NCBI GenBank assembly: GCA_030248295.1
Contig: JASANH010000821.1
Span: 124,001-188,000 of the forward strand
Direction: 5' to 3'
DNA: 64,000 nucleotides
Source: Mesodorylaimus sp. YZB2_4
Lineage: Eukaryota; Nematoda; Enoplea; Dorylaimida; Dorylaimidae
Translations under genes and position numbers: made by a program
In this document: piece by piece, positions 45,609 through 55,930 of the stretch
Layout of the letters: every line of letters starts with the position of its first letter
Numbering within the stretch: position 1 is the stretch's first letter
Notes under the pieces: generated by a model
The model's input: only the letters and a program-made list of their open reading frames with translations
What the model was told of the DNA's origin: nothing
The model's database searches: none

Positions 45609-46334
45609 ATCTCAGCGGTACCTGCTGCTTGGAAGACTCTAATGAGGACATCTCGGGTTCCTCCGACAGCAGGAAGATCGCCCTTACAATGCGAAGTGAA
45701 GTACCAGTATATATCTAGTAGTATACCCGGTATAGTATAGTAAAACGTCACTGGTGTCGGGACATCTGAACACCCTCGTTACCGCGCACCTCGGTGAGAA
45801 ACGCACTGTGGGCATACAGGTTGGAAACGCTGCTACCATTTGTATACCCCAGCAAGACCAGGCTTTACTCAAAACAAAACAGCTGTTGGCATCAGAACTG
45901 CATCGCGAAAGGTAGCTTTCCTTTCCCTTCTTCAAAGAACTGCTTTCCTGAGAACTTTTCTTAGAATTCGTTCATACGTCTTCCTTCTTTAGGTTTCTCC
46001 CTTTTTTCCTTATCAAACAGAGTAGGTCTAACAATAAGAAGATCCGTTAATATTCTAATAGCAATGTGTTGCTGATTTGTTAGCCATATGCCAGCGCAAA
46101 AAAATTTCGAGAAAACACTGATCATAACATCACCTCGCTGCCACCCGCCGCCACGCCTTCAACACGTGACCTTGCATACCCCCGTGCTATACCACATGCG
46201 CGCCGGCGGTGCCAAAAACCCTGGTCTGTACTTCCCACAGCCCACACACGCAAAATATACGCACCCCACCCCTCGTCTATACTTTTTCTACTCTATTCCT
46301 AAGGTAAGCGCTACCGCGCTTGCGATAAGAGAAT
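45609..46334. other. Intergenic, weak similarity to GPCR upstream flank
   Basis: Bases 45840-46020 share scattered words with 41770-41960 (AAAGGTAGCT, CAGAACTGC/AGAACTGCTTTC, AGGTTTCTC), consistent with an old duplication of the GPCR 5' flank. No gene seen. Confidence 0.3.
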
Positions 46335-46785
46335 TATGATGAAAGCCAAGCTAATAAGTTCGTAGGCATGCCCTGGAGAAAATCGGTCAGGCGTGCTAGT
46401 ATTTATGATCCGAGGTCATGCAAAGAAGACGCACTCATTATTTGCTTGTCCTGCTGCGCAGCATCTGCTCGGACATCGTTTCCTTTTGAGGGCAGCATAT
46501 TACCTTTGACGCAGTGTCTCACTGCAGTCACCCTATTGACTGAACATGAATTCTTCCAATTACAGCACACCATCAACCATCGACCCAGCCTGCCCATATC
46601 GACAGTGGTATGCGTCCGCTGGTTTCAAGGTGTTCTACATCAACTGCTAACCTATGCACACCAGCTTATGTTGGGCTCGCGTTGTTCGGCCATGTTCTGT
46701 GCTTATTGGCCTTTCACGAGCAGTCTGAAAAAGAAAAAGCTAATTTTTTATCAAATCTTCCCGACATTCAGTCAAGCACGGTTCG
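46335..46785 (+). pseudogene. Truncated copy of the 42345 GPCR with its upstream flank
   Basis: From ATG at 46546 the DNA matches the start of the intact receptor gene: NSSNYSTPSTIDPACPYRQW here against TIDPNCPYREW-like sequence there, then CACCAGCTTATGTTGGGCTC and GCGTTGTTCGGCCATGTTCT in both. A TAA and a frame change occur after about 30 codons. Similarity ends near 46782, exactly where the GCGTAT tract begins, so the rest of the gene is missing. The 5' flank is duplicated too (GAGGTCATGC at 46412). Non-functional. Confidence 0.85.
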
Positions 46786-46794
46786 TAAAAATAC

Positions 46795-46915
46795 TCAATT
46801 TGAATGCGTATGCGTATGCGTATACGCAAAGTCTTTCGAATGCGTATTCGTATTGCGTAATACCCAAATTGCGTACTACACAAAGTATGCATACAAGTTT
46901 GCGTATTGCGTATTT
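46795..46915. repeat. Degenerate self-complementary tract, word GCGTAT/ATACGC
   Basis: About 120 bp of GCGTATGCGTATGCGTATAC followed by variants such as TTGCGTAATACCCAAATTGC. It has the same style as the ATCGTT tracts with a different word. A second copy is at 49520-49655. Confidence 0.65.
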
Positions 46916-47190
46916 TTTTATGGTCGGTTTCTAGCCCCGTACTGTAACTAATTATGCATCCGTCGCTAAAATTATCAGCGACCATAGCAGCTGCAAGGTC
47001 ATTTTGACATGGCAGTACATTTTGCTGCCGCTTATGGCCAGCTTTAAAAGTCCGACCGGAAAAATTCCTGTCAGCTTCGATCATGGATTCTTTCCGAGTA
47101 ATCTCAGCTCCCATACAATCAATGCCTTAATTGCCATGAATAGTTCCAACGCGGTACTTTTTGAAACACTTTTTCAGCACTGGCGGAACA

Positions 47191-48456
47191 TTCTCTGTGC
47201 GACAGAGTATCCACGCGGGCTGATGTGCGTAGGATACTCTGTCAACTTTCGCCACCCTCGTTGGACAGGATCCTGTCCTGTGTGCTGTAGGATAGGCCGA
47301 GGGTGTGCTCCAGGGTGCTCTCCGAGGGTTATGCTCTCCACGGCGGAGCAAACCCTGGCGAGGGTTATGCTCTGCATGGAAAGAGCAGACCCTGGAGCGA
47401 ACCTTGGCGAGAAACTTTGTTTTATTGGAATTTTTTGCGTGAAATGTAGCTAGAAGTACCTGAAATGAATTATTGCTATTGTGAATTCGAATTTTACTTC
47501 ATTTTTTTCTTTATTTTTAGGGGAAGGTTCCGTTTGGGGGAACATCATGAAAAATTTCGCCTGTATGTAATCGCATCAAACTTCGGAACATTTTTTATTC
47601 TCGAAGCGAAGAAAGACAGGTGAGATAGTTTATGAATTCACAAAAGCGTGGTTTTTTTCGTCATTCTGAGAACTGTTTGCATCCTTTAAGGATTTAGGGG
47701 AATTTTTCAGTAGGCCTATCGGAGAAAAGAAAATAATGTAGGAAGGAAGTGATAATCAGTGAAGATTAACCGCCCGTTTATGTAAAATTCGAGGACTCAC
47801 GTAGTCACTTTCTTGCTCTGGGGAAAACAATGATGTGCATTAGTAGTTTCAATTTTACTGATACAGTCGCTAACTCTTCTAGGTTGTTTATTCATTATGC
47901 TCTTTTATAGATCGGTGCTTTACAATACGACGAATTACGGAAAGGCGGAATTAGGTCTGCAGTAAGCTTGTCGATTGGAATATTGTAAGACAAAGGTGAG
48001 TGTTTTTTATATTAAAAAATGTTCTCGAGACTAAGAGATGACAATTTTTGTTTTAGAACCCGCTTCTGTTGATCACATTGATGAATTGAACTAGTGTTTC
48101 TTTGTTTTATCTGTGTTCGCATTTTGTATTTTTGTCTCCATGATGAATATAACGAAAACGATGTGCCTGTTGGTCTGAATTTGAATTTGCGCATTTTTCG
48201 TTTTGTGATTTTTGCTTGCTTGAGTCTCACGAATGGCAAAAGAAGGCAAAAAATGGTAAAATACGAGCGACAATCTGAAACTACAGCGGTTACAGTAGCC
48301 ACTCAGCCGCGCACAGTTCGCGCATTCATATACATGTCTGCTAGGACGCGCGAGAGCGACCCTGGAGCAGACCCTCAAGGCCGCTCTCAGGGTGGCGAAA
48401 GTTGACAGAGTATCCTACGCACATCAGCCCGCGTGGATACTCTGTCGCACAGAGAA
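47191..48456. mobile_element. Young non-autonomous DNA transposon, 8-bp target duplication
   Basis: 68-bp perfect terminal inverted repeats at 47191-47258 and 48389-48456, starting TTCTCTGTGCGACAGAGTAT. The element is flanked by a perfect 8-bp direct repeat GCGGAACA (47183-47190 and 48457-48464). Each TIR contains a hairpin with arms GACAGAGTATCC and GGATACTCTGTC. Subterminal copies of CAGACCCTGGAGC-like words occur inside both ends. Total 1266 bp with no transposase frame. The 8-bp duplication fits hAT-type (or P-type) transposases. Perfect ends indicate recent insertion, hence an active partner elsewhere in the genome is likely. Confidence 0.9.
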
Positions 48457-48814
48457 GCGGAACATGCCATAGCCACGAGGGCACAAGGTGATATTTAGCT
48501 ACTGTATGTATGTATAACACAAAGAACCTAGCGCAGACTTTGGCTTTGAGGCTGCATGAACCGCGAATGACTGATAAGTTTCTTTGACATAACATTCTAG
48601 TCCAGCGTTTGGAGGCTTGCAGTGCAGCGGCCACACGCAAAGCATTCCACACACATTCCACACGCCTCACAAAGCATTCCTAAGACACAAGAAGAATGCT
48701 AAGACTTCCCAGATTTCCTGCACAAATTTCGGATAAGAACTCTTACATCAGATAAGAATTTTTTTGAATGACGGGGTTTTTAGAATCTCTTCTAAGAATG
48801 CTTGCCAAAATTCC

Positions 48815-49206
48815 TATTGGATTAAAACAACAAGTCTTTTTCCAGCATACCATATTATATACTGCTCTGTAGAAACGCAGTTCAGTGGCTGCCCGATTGT
48901 GTGAAGAAACAAACGCTTCCTATGGGCATTTTCCGAATACACTTTGGGAGGATCTTCATTGAGAAACCTCAGAACTCCTAACAAGTTAAGCACGGAGAAT
49001 AAACCTCGCGGATTTGAATACAAATTTTTTGACCCAGTCTTCTTGGTCTCCTACATAATGTACATGAGAAATCCTTACCGAAGGGGCTAAATAAATTAGC
49101 GCAGTCACAGGATCGCCACAAACTATCACAATCACTTCTTACCGTGGATCCTGGATAGGGACCACAGCATGCAAACTTGCACAAAAACCTTCTCTTTATG
49201 CTAGGG
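48815..49206 (-). CDS. Possible Cys-rich protein, last exons
   Basis: A minus-strand frame from about 49206 to 49076 reads FLCKFACCGPYPGSTVRSDC then DSLWRSCDCANLFSPFG and meets GTAAGG. After CATTATGTAG (acceptor) the next frame can read either DQEDWVKKFVFKSARFILRA with an early stop (in phase) or, out of phase, SNPRGLFSVLNLLGVLRFLN continuing 69 codons to 48814. The Cys pattern suggests an extracellular protein. No family recognised and the 5' exons are missing. Confidence 0.35.
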
Positions 49207-49519
49207 GCTATATGAGGCTTTTATGAGAGCTTTATGGCGACATGCAGAACAATCATAAAAGTCAAAACAAGAAGTTTATAGGAGATAGATGTGGTAGAAG
49301 GATCCTGTACAGTATGGTAGCCCTTCCATCTACGAGCAAGCCAGTTTAAACTTGAAATGAGGCATGACGCAAACACGCAGATGTCTTACAGACAATAACT
49401 CTGATCATGAGACAAGAAATATGGATTAATAAGAGGATGTGAGCACATTGTCTCTATCTATCGTCGCCATTGTTTCGAAAAATGCGCGGTTTTTTATGAT
49501 TAAGCTCAAGCTGCTTATA

Positions 49520-49655
49520 TCGGCGTACGCATTGTATGTATTGCGTACAAGCCAGTTTGCGTATGCGTACATGCGTACATCGGTTAGAATGCGTATGCGT
49601 ATGCGTTTGCGAATACGCATCCAAATTTCAATGCGTAATACGCAAACTTTGCGCA
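49520..49655. repeat. Second GCGTAT/ATACGC tract
   Basis: Words GCGTACGCA, GCGTATGCGTACATGCGTAC, GAATGCGTATGCGTATGCGT and a closing TGCGTAATACGCAAAC. It shares GAATGCGTATGCGTATGCGT with 46795-46915 in direct orientation. It abuts the duplicated receptor flank at 49715. Confidence 0.65.
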
Positions 49656-49714
49656 AACAAATAATGGGAGCAAATTTTCAAAGCCGCACGATAAGTTCAC
49701 ATACTTCAAGCTCA

Positions 49715-50165
49715 AAAAAATTTTTTACAACCAAGTAGCCGAGTATCACTGTAAGCATTGGTTGAGCCTTTCTGCAAAGGTCTTTTGTGGGTCTTGTTGT
49801 TAGCAGGTAGTCTTCTCGACGGAAATATATTTTTCCAGCGAGAGATGAAAGAAAAGAAGTCGGCGCAGATTTTATGTGCATCTGTCCTCCATGCTTAGGT
49901 TCGAGCCTTAAGCAGATTTACGATAGAGCATACGTGATTGTAATTATAGTCCTCCTGGGAATCCTGCTCTTGAGCCAAAGACAAGACGATCGCATCAGTC
50001 ATCTATATCCAATGCACGGACATATGGCATGTAGGGAATCGGAGTAGCCATGGAACTTTCTTGGCTGAGCAAGCAGCTACCATAAACCCTGTCAGCATGA
50101 CCTATTTCACCATTCCACCTACTGAAATCCATTAGTCGCGAGATGTTCAGGAAAGTTTCACTGGC
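49715..50165. repeat. Segmental duplicate of the Srx-like receptor upstream region (copy A)
   Basis: Aligns collinearly with 55465-55930: shared blocks include AGTCGGCGCAGATTT/AGTCGGTGCAGATTT, TATAGTCCTCCTGG, CGATCGCATCAGTCAT, TATCCAATGCACGGA and GGAGTAGCCATGGAACTTTC. In the other copy the receptor gene starts at 55431, immediately to the left. Here the receptor itself is absent and a GCGTAT tract stands in its place. Confidence 0.85.
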
Positions 50166-50329
50166 GCCTGTGCGCCCAGGCAAGAATCAAGGATCCTAGG
50201 CATAGAATATGAATACACAATAAAACGACTGCAGAAAATAAAAATCATGAAAACGTCATCTTAGGAACCTGGTTATGAAAAAAGAAAACTTGGGAAAAAC
50301 GAGATCTTCACTCAAATCATTCCGTAAAA

Positions 50330-50700
50330 AATTTTGAGAATACGTAAGCCGGGTGTCTGTTTAAAACATAACTTGATGCCCCTTCGCCTTTCTGGTGGCA
50401 TGGGGATGATTGATGTGTGTAAAAGTGTTGCGAAAATCGTGGAGCCAAAAGTAAAATTTGTAAAATTGTACTACCTGCAGGCGTTTGCTGCGATTATAAA
50501 GGCGACATATTCCAACTTCGCCCAGATGTACGCTTTATAGACAGTTTGGAGAGCTGGCGAGCGGACATGGCGGCCGAGTTTCCTAGTCGGCGCCCCAATC
50601 ATTGCAATGACATTGTGGGCAGTCGACGAAACGTGCTCGGAGAATCGCATACATGGCTTTCGGAGGCGTATAAATAGAGGGCCATCAGCCATGAGAAATT
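50330..50700 (-). mobile_element. LINE reverse transcriptase tail fragment
   Basis: On the minus strand the conceptual product reads FSEHVSSTAHNVIAMIGAPT, then ALQTVYKAYIWAKLEYVAF and, after a frame change, MPPERRRGIKLCFKQTPG. These are the late RT blocks of Jockey/CR1-like LINEs (H-(V/I)-x-x-x-x-x-K-A-x-x-x-(I/L)-G, then L-Y-x-A-x-V-x-P-x-L-E-Y). It is truncated at both ends and abuts the Tc1 remnant. It does not obviously align with the LINE at 11933. Confidence 0.7.
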
Positions 50701-50704
50701 CAGA

Positions 50705-51770
50705 GTTGTGTTTTGTTCCTATGCGAAATGGCCTTCAAAACCTTATCTCACCGTCGGACTGTCATTGGTGGTCGATCTGAGAAATCAAGGCGAGTCGTAT
50801 GGTCAAATCGCCAAGGAAACGGGCTTCAACCGATTTACAATTGTCAGCGTCGTCAAGAAGGCCAGAATAGCCAACACCGTCGAAGATCTGCCTGGGCGAG
50901 GGCGAAAGCGAAAGACCACCCCAAGAATCGATAGGATGATCATCAATACAGTCAAGGCCAATCGAAGATTATCAGTGCTGCAGGTGGCGAGGGATCTCGA
51001 ACGGGTCAATGGCGCCTCCAAAAACTGTCTGCCGCCGTCTTCATGAAGCCAAATTCTGATCCCAAATTAGCCGAAGAAAGCCATTTCTTTCCACCCGCCA
51101 CATGCAAACTCGCCTTCAATTCGCTCGAGAGCACATGGACAAGCAGCTAGAATTTTTTTGGAAGATTTTGTGGCCGAGCGAATCAAAGTTCAACCTCGTT
51201 TCATCCGATGGGCCGACAAAAGTGTGGAGGAAACCAGGTGAAGCTTACAGCCTGAGCTGCACTCGAGGGATCGTCAAATTTGGTGGTGGTAACGTGATGT
51301 TTCGGGGTGTATGGCGTACAATGGCAATGGGCGATTGGAATAAATCGATTACCGAATAAACCGAACACTACTGCCGCATCCTGGACAACAACCTCTTCCA
51401 GTCAGCCGATCAATTGTGTCTGCCAGGCAGCATCATCTCCCAACCAAGATGATGACCCCAAGCATACGGCGCGATTGGCCAATCAATGGTTCGACGAATA
51501 TGGCGTTCGGTTGCTCGATTGGCCAGCCTAAAGCCCAGACCTCAGTCCTATTGAACATCTGTGGCACCAGCTCGAACAAGAAACGGGCGATCGGCGGTTC
51601 AAGTCGATGGATGAGTCGAAAGCTGCATTGACCATTGCATGGACGCGGTTGAGCTTCCGAAAGATCAGAAATCACGTCGATTGGATGCCTAGACGATTGC
51701 AAGCCGTGATTATCGGACATAAGTCAGGCTGTTTGAACAAGTTTTGCGGCCGCCAAGGTTGATAAGTTAG
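50705..51770 (+). mobile_element. Tc1-like transposase pseudogene
   Basis: The N-terminal helix-turn-helix reads VVDLRNQGESYGQIAKETGF, NRFTIVSVVKK, then GRGRKRKTTPRIDRMIINTV. The catalytic part is in three frames: TRLQFAREHMDKQLEFFWKI then LWPSESKF (the usual W-S-D-E-S has Ser in place of the first catalytic Asp), GGGNVMFRGVW, then QDDDPKHTARLANQW with the second Asp and LLDWPA, a TAA, SPDLSPIEHLW with the Glu. So it has at least two frameshifts, one nonsense change and one catalytic substitution. Spacing fits DD34E. Terminal repeats could not be paired. Inactive. Confidence 0.88.
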
Positions 51771-52004
51771 AGTACCTGCCCATTGTTTTCACGGCTAAAC
51801 ACTATTGTTCTCTGCCTCTGCGTGTCCATAATCAATAAAGCGGAGCGGCCGTGATGTGATGCCTGCCCAAATCTTGTACCTACATAGTCTAACATGAGCG
51901 GTAGGCCAACAGTTCAAGCTGAATGCTAAATAAAACCTTGAGCTTGCAGGAGGCATGCAATTGTACTGTTAAATCTTTGCGGCTTGCTCAAAAAAGTCCA
52001 AAAA

Positions 52005-52090
52005 ATTTGCTCGAGAATCGAACCCAGAAATTGTATTGACTACATTTGTTTCTAAACCCGCCGCCTTTATCACCTGCACTACTGCGCTTT
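52005..52090 (-). repeat. tRNA-derived SINE-like sequence
   Basis: Read on the minus strand, AGCGCAGTAGTGCAGG near 52086 resembles an A box and GGTTCGATTCTCGAGC ending at 52008 is a good B box. A complete cloverleaf is not evident. A tRNA pseudogene or SINE head. Confidence 0.35.
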
Positions 52091-52439
52091 AATAGCTATT
52101 ATTCCCACATGCAGAAGCAAGGGGGTCTCTCAGAGATAATGGTGATCATCATGGCAATTTCCATCTGGTGAATAATCGATTGACGTTTAGCGACCCTTTC
52201 AGTGACCAGAATGACACTTCTGTCTGGCTACTGGAGCTTGACAGCAACCTGGCTCTTTCATTAGCGTTTATTATTATCTGATCCACCCCTACTTCTGATA
52301 ACCTGATGGATGACTAGTGGACGCGAAGCGCCCGAGAGGGTGTGAGGTCCGGAGGCGAAATTTTTAAAAAATTAGCTTCTCGCAGACACAATTTTTCACC
52401 ATTCTTGAACTAAATATGCGGGGAAAAACCTGCTTCAGG

Positions 52440-53050
52440 TAAAAAAATCACTTTCTTCAACCCCGCCCGGGCACAACAATGGCTTTGATTTAGATTCGTT
52501 GTCCATGTTTGCCCTTCAGTTGAAATTCCATGATTGAAAATTTGATTCGTTTCGGCTCATTGGCGCCGAATGTGTACAGCATGATATCTTCATACGACGT
52601 TGGTGTGATCGGGAGTCGTTTGATGAGTTCTTCAGTCTTCGTCTGTATGTTCGCTGGCTACTGCTATCGAGAAGAATTCGTCCCTTGACTGATCGGGAGT
52701 TGACCCAACGCTTGGATATCGCCCACGGGCGTCTGCAAAAGCATTGCTTGATTAGATGTGAACAGGCTGGTGTTCACATCAGAAGCGAGGGCCGTTGGCC
52801 TCAGTATTGACATGAAATTCATTTGATCACTTGTTGCATAGACTTGAATAATAACTGCTTTCTCAACAATGATAGCACTTTGTTATCGTCCAGCACTGAT
52901 CAGTTCGATGGCCTGGTTTGAGACATCGCCAGCAATTGTCCTTGAGTTTCCTCTTTCGTTCTTCAACTGTGGGCACTTGTTAACATTTATCGGCCCAGTG
53001 GTCGCCCTCGCTCTCCACGCAACCAACCTCAGATAGGGAATCTCTGTACC
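52440..53050 (-). mobile_element. BEL/Pao retrotransposon remnant (gag knuckles and protease)
   Basis: On the minus strand from about 53030: VPTVEERKRKLKDNCWRCLK, CLKPGHRTDQCW (CX2CX4HX4C knuckle), then KCYHC and SLC, the paired-knuckle layout of BEL/Pao Gag. Further down, after frame changes, SYEDIMLYTFGANEPKRIKF and SIMEFQLKGKHGQRI, then IKAIVVPG, match the strand after the aspartic protease site in the same class. RT is not found below 52440. Several stops. Old fragment. Confidence 0.7.
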
Positions 53051-54423
53051 GCAAAATAATTTTTGACTCTGCTAAACATTCGCATTTAATTCGTGTTTTT
53101 CATCGTGTTCCGTTCCATTTACTTCGCATCAAAACGAGGCAGTCCTTTTATATCCTATGTACGAGAATTTAGCTGATTATATAGTAAATAGAACTGATCC
53201 CTGTGGACTATTCTATTTACAGTGCATACATGTATATACTCCCCCGTTAGGCAGTCATTGTTCTTGATTCTTGCACAGCCTTCGATCCAATAATCCACGG
53301 AGCACCCTCTAGGTTGCATTAGAAGCAGGCTCTCTATGATGTTATGCGCCCACACTATCGTCCTGAGCTCAGCAGGACATGTACTCCAAATCGAGCCAAG
53401 CCCAGATGTATATGTGATTACTGGAAAGAGCATATGGCTCAGGCCATATCGACAGAGGTATATCGGACCAGGAACAATATGGTTGTTTCTTTTTTTCTAT
53501 CTTCACTTTACTGAGCGAAGAGCAATCAAACATTACCTTATCTGTGCAGCAACGTATATATATACCAACGCCTTTGATAATCGTACATGACAAAGCATGC
53601 GCTAGTCACGTAGGTACGTATTGTGGAACGTACAGAGAAATACTGCAGAAACTTCGACCCGATATGCCTGCTCCCTGATAGAGCTCTAGGAGAAATTGTT
53701 AGTTCGCTGTCATGAGGAGTCTTGTCTTCAAACAGCTGCCCGCCCCATGGAGAGAAAATCGAACAGGTGTCCTGCAAGTCCAGAGACAACTTTGATCCCT
53801 TGCCAAGTCAGACAATGCCAGACTGATAATGATATCTGTGCTGATAACTAATATAAGATTTCCTGCACCTTGTTTTGAGAAAATACACTACTTCTTATAT
53901 GCCTCTACTCTTCTACAAATTTTGCTACATGCTGTGTTCACGATTATTTGTCTTCACCCTGCAGCCCTAAAGGACGATACTTTGCGATAACAATACGACC
54001 TCGTATCTTTCCTGTCGACTGCTCACGGGGCTTCGAATATGCTCGAAGTCACTCGCAGATATGCCCTTATAATCTGGCACACATGGCTTCGAGGATTTTT
54101 TGAAGTTGAACAAAATCTTTTAAGAAGCCTAACTAAAATAACATCTTTGCACAGCTCTTGCTGTATCAACAGCAAGGTGCTGTAACAGGGCGTCTATACA
54201 CTCGTATCTCCGCTCTGAAGAAACGCTCACCTACAGCACACACCCGCTCACCAAAATCAAACAGGCAGAAACTAAACAAAAGTGAATAGTGTTTTTGATT
54301 TTTTCCGCGTCAAACGGAAAAGAAGCCTCAAGATTCCAATTTTAAGAAGAATCGTCGTATGGATAATTTTCCCCCACCATTCATTTATGCGTTTAGCAGA
54401 TTCAGATAAAATGCAAATGCGAT
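53051..54423. other. Intergenic, nothing recognised
   Basis: Short frames around 53155-53790 on both strands show no domain. Downstream flank of the second Srx-like receptor. No repeat pair seen. Confidence 0.4.
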
Positions 54424-55431
54424 TCAATGAGCTTGCGCGGACTGCACAGTAATCAGGTTATGGACAACTGATCTACGAGAAGCCATTGACGCCGCCATAG
54501 TTGGTGCCTTCGATGCAGCAGTCGCAACTCCCACATTCTTGAACCGGAATAAAATCTTGACTTGACGACGGATACTTTCATTTGCGCACAAATATATGAA
54601 TGGGTGGACACCGATTGCTCCGATATTCCACAGACTGATGACCAGGAACCACCATTTGTTATCTGTGATCAGAGGGATGATTGTGAATGCCAGATCTAGG
54701 GTTATGTAGAACGAGCTGATGATAGCCGATTGCACGGCCAACTTGAAATTAGTACGTTGATTTTTATTGGTTTCGCTGGCGTTGGCTGGTTGAAGCGCTG
54801 GCTGCGCGTGGACAGCAGAGTGCACTTTCTTGACCTTATGGAATATCAAAGTGTAGCACGTGACCAAACACACGAATGTCAGGGTGCTGAGTGCTCTATC
54901 GAACCAGATAAACCTCGAGTTGCCATCCAACTCCATGTCGTAGCTCCAGCTATAGTACTCTGGATAGTAGCGCATGGAGCAGCAGGGGGCAAACTGGGCT
55001 ACGGAACTGATAAAGCCGAATAAGAAACAGCAAGCAATCGATATAGTGATATTGCTTTGATCGTGAATCTTGATTGTGGATTTCGAGTGGCAGATGGTGA
55101 TGTATCGATTGAGAGCGATGGTCATGAGGAACCAGAGGCTGGTGAAATAACTCATGTTGCACAGAAAACCTCCAACCAGAGTATCGAAGGTTTCGCCAAG
55201 GAAATAGCTTTGCAAAAATGTGCATGGGGTTGAATAGAATGAGAATAGTGCCAGAGTGGACATGTCGCTGACACCCATAAATAATAGCAGCAGATAAAAT
55301 GCGTTTTTGGATTCCCGCCATAATTTGTACATGCCTATCAGAACTATAATATAAGCAGCCAGGGTTATCAGGGATGGAAAGAAGAGGAGCAGAGTGGCAA
55401 GCAGATCATCGTTTGAAACCATTTCGTTCAA
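54424..55431 (-). CDS. Srx-like serpentine chemoreceptor, copy 2
   Basis: Single exon, 335 residues from ATG at 55431; an internal ATG three codons on aligns with the start of copy 1 and could be used instead. Seven hydrophobic segments as in copy 1; TM3 ends ALNRYITICHS (NRY). The second loop has CCSMRYYPEYYSWSY. TM6-TM7 include FYITLDLAFTIIPLITDNKW and HPFIYLCANESIRRQVK. It differs from copy 1 by a longer Ala/Ser-rich C-terminal tail. Both copies lie on the minus strand about 48 kb apart. The 5' flank is duplicated at 49715-50165 without the gene. Function: plasma-membrane, probably chemosensory, G-protein coupled. Confidence 0.86.
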   Translation of the reverse strand: MNEMVSNDDLLATLLLFFPSLITLAAYIIVLIGMYKLWRESKNAFYLLLLFMGVSDMSTLALFSFYSTPCTFLQSYFLGETFDTLVGGFLCNMSYFTSLWFLMTIALNRYITICHSKSTIKIHDQSNITISIACCFLFGFISSVAQFAPCCSMRYYPEYYSWSYDMELDGNSRFIWFDRALSTLTFVCLVTCYTLIFHKVKKVHSAVHAQPALQPANASETNKNQRTNFKLAVQSAIISSFYITLDLAFTIIPLITDNKWWFLVISLWNIGAIGVHPFIYLCANESIRRQVKILFRFKNVGVATAASKAPTMAASMASRRSVVHNLITVQSAQAH

Positions 55432-55464
55432 TTTTCAAAGCACGATAATTTCAACTACTTGGTG

Positions 55465-55930
55465 CTTGAAAAATTTTTTACTGCCAAGTAACTGAGTAAC
55501 TTTTCAGGATGGTGTCGGACTTTGCTGGTTCAATCTTTCTGGAAATGTATTTTGCTCGGTCTTAGCAGGCAGTCTCGTTGGGATCTCCTTCGACGGAAAT
55601 ATGTTTTACCAGCGAGAGCTGTAAGAGGAGAAGTCGGTGCAGATTTGATGCTCATGTGCCCTGTAAAAGTGCAGTACAGCGAATCGAAGGCTTTGGATGG
55701 CAGTTTTAGAGCATACCTGATTGTACTTATAGTCCTCCTGGGGATCCTGCTTTTAAGCCAAAGAGGACGATCGCATCAGTCATTTGTATCCAATGCACGG
55801 ATATGTGGCATGTAGGGGATCGGAGTAGCCATGGAACTTTCTTGGCATTGACCAGGCAGCTTAGCATGAGCCCTGTCGTCATGACTTAAATCACTATTCC
55901 ACCTATCGAGCTCCATTAGTCACTGTTCAG
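55465..55930. repeat. Segmental duplicate upstream of receptor copy 2 (copy B)
   Basis: See 49715-50165 for the matching blocks. It lies within 40 bp of the receptor ATG, so it must contain the promoter and 5' untranslated region of that gene, read on the minus strand. Confidence 0.8.

Noticed and set aside
42119-51774. TGATAAGTTAGAGTA occurs at 42119-42133 and at 51760-51774.
   Set aside because: A 15-base match is expected several times by chance in 64 kb compared with itself. The first copy lies in the GPCR flank and the second at the Tc1 right end, with no matching flanks.
53336-53590. Overlapping + and - frames of 80-90 codons.
   Set aside because: No domain on either strand and no splice signals of note.
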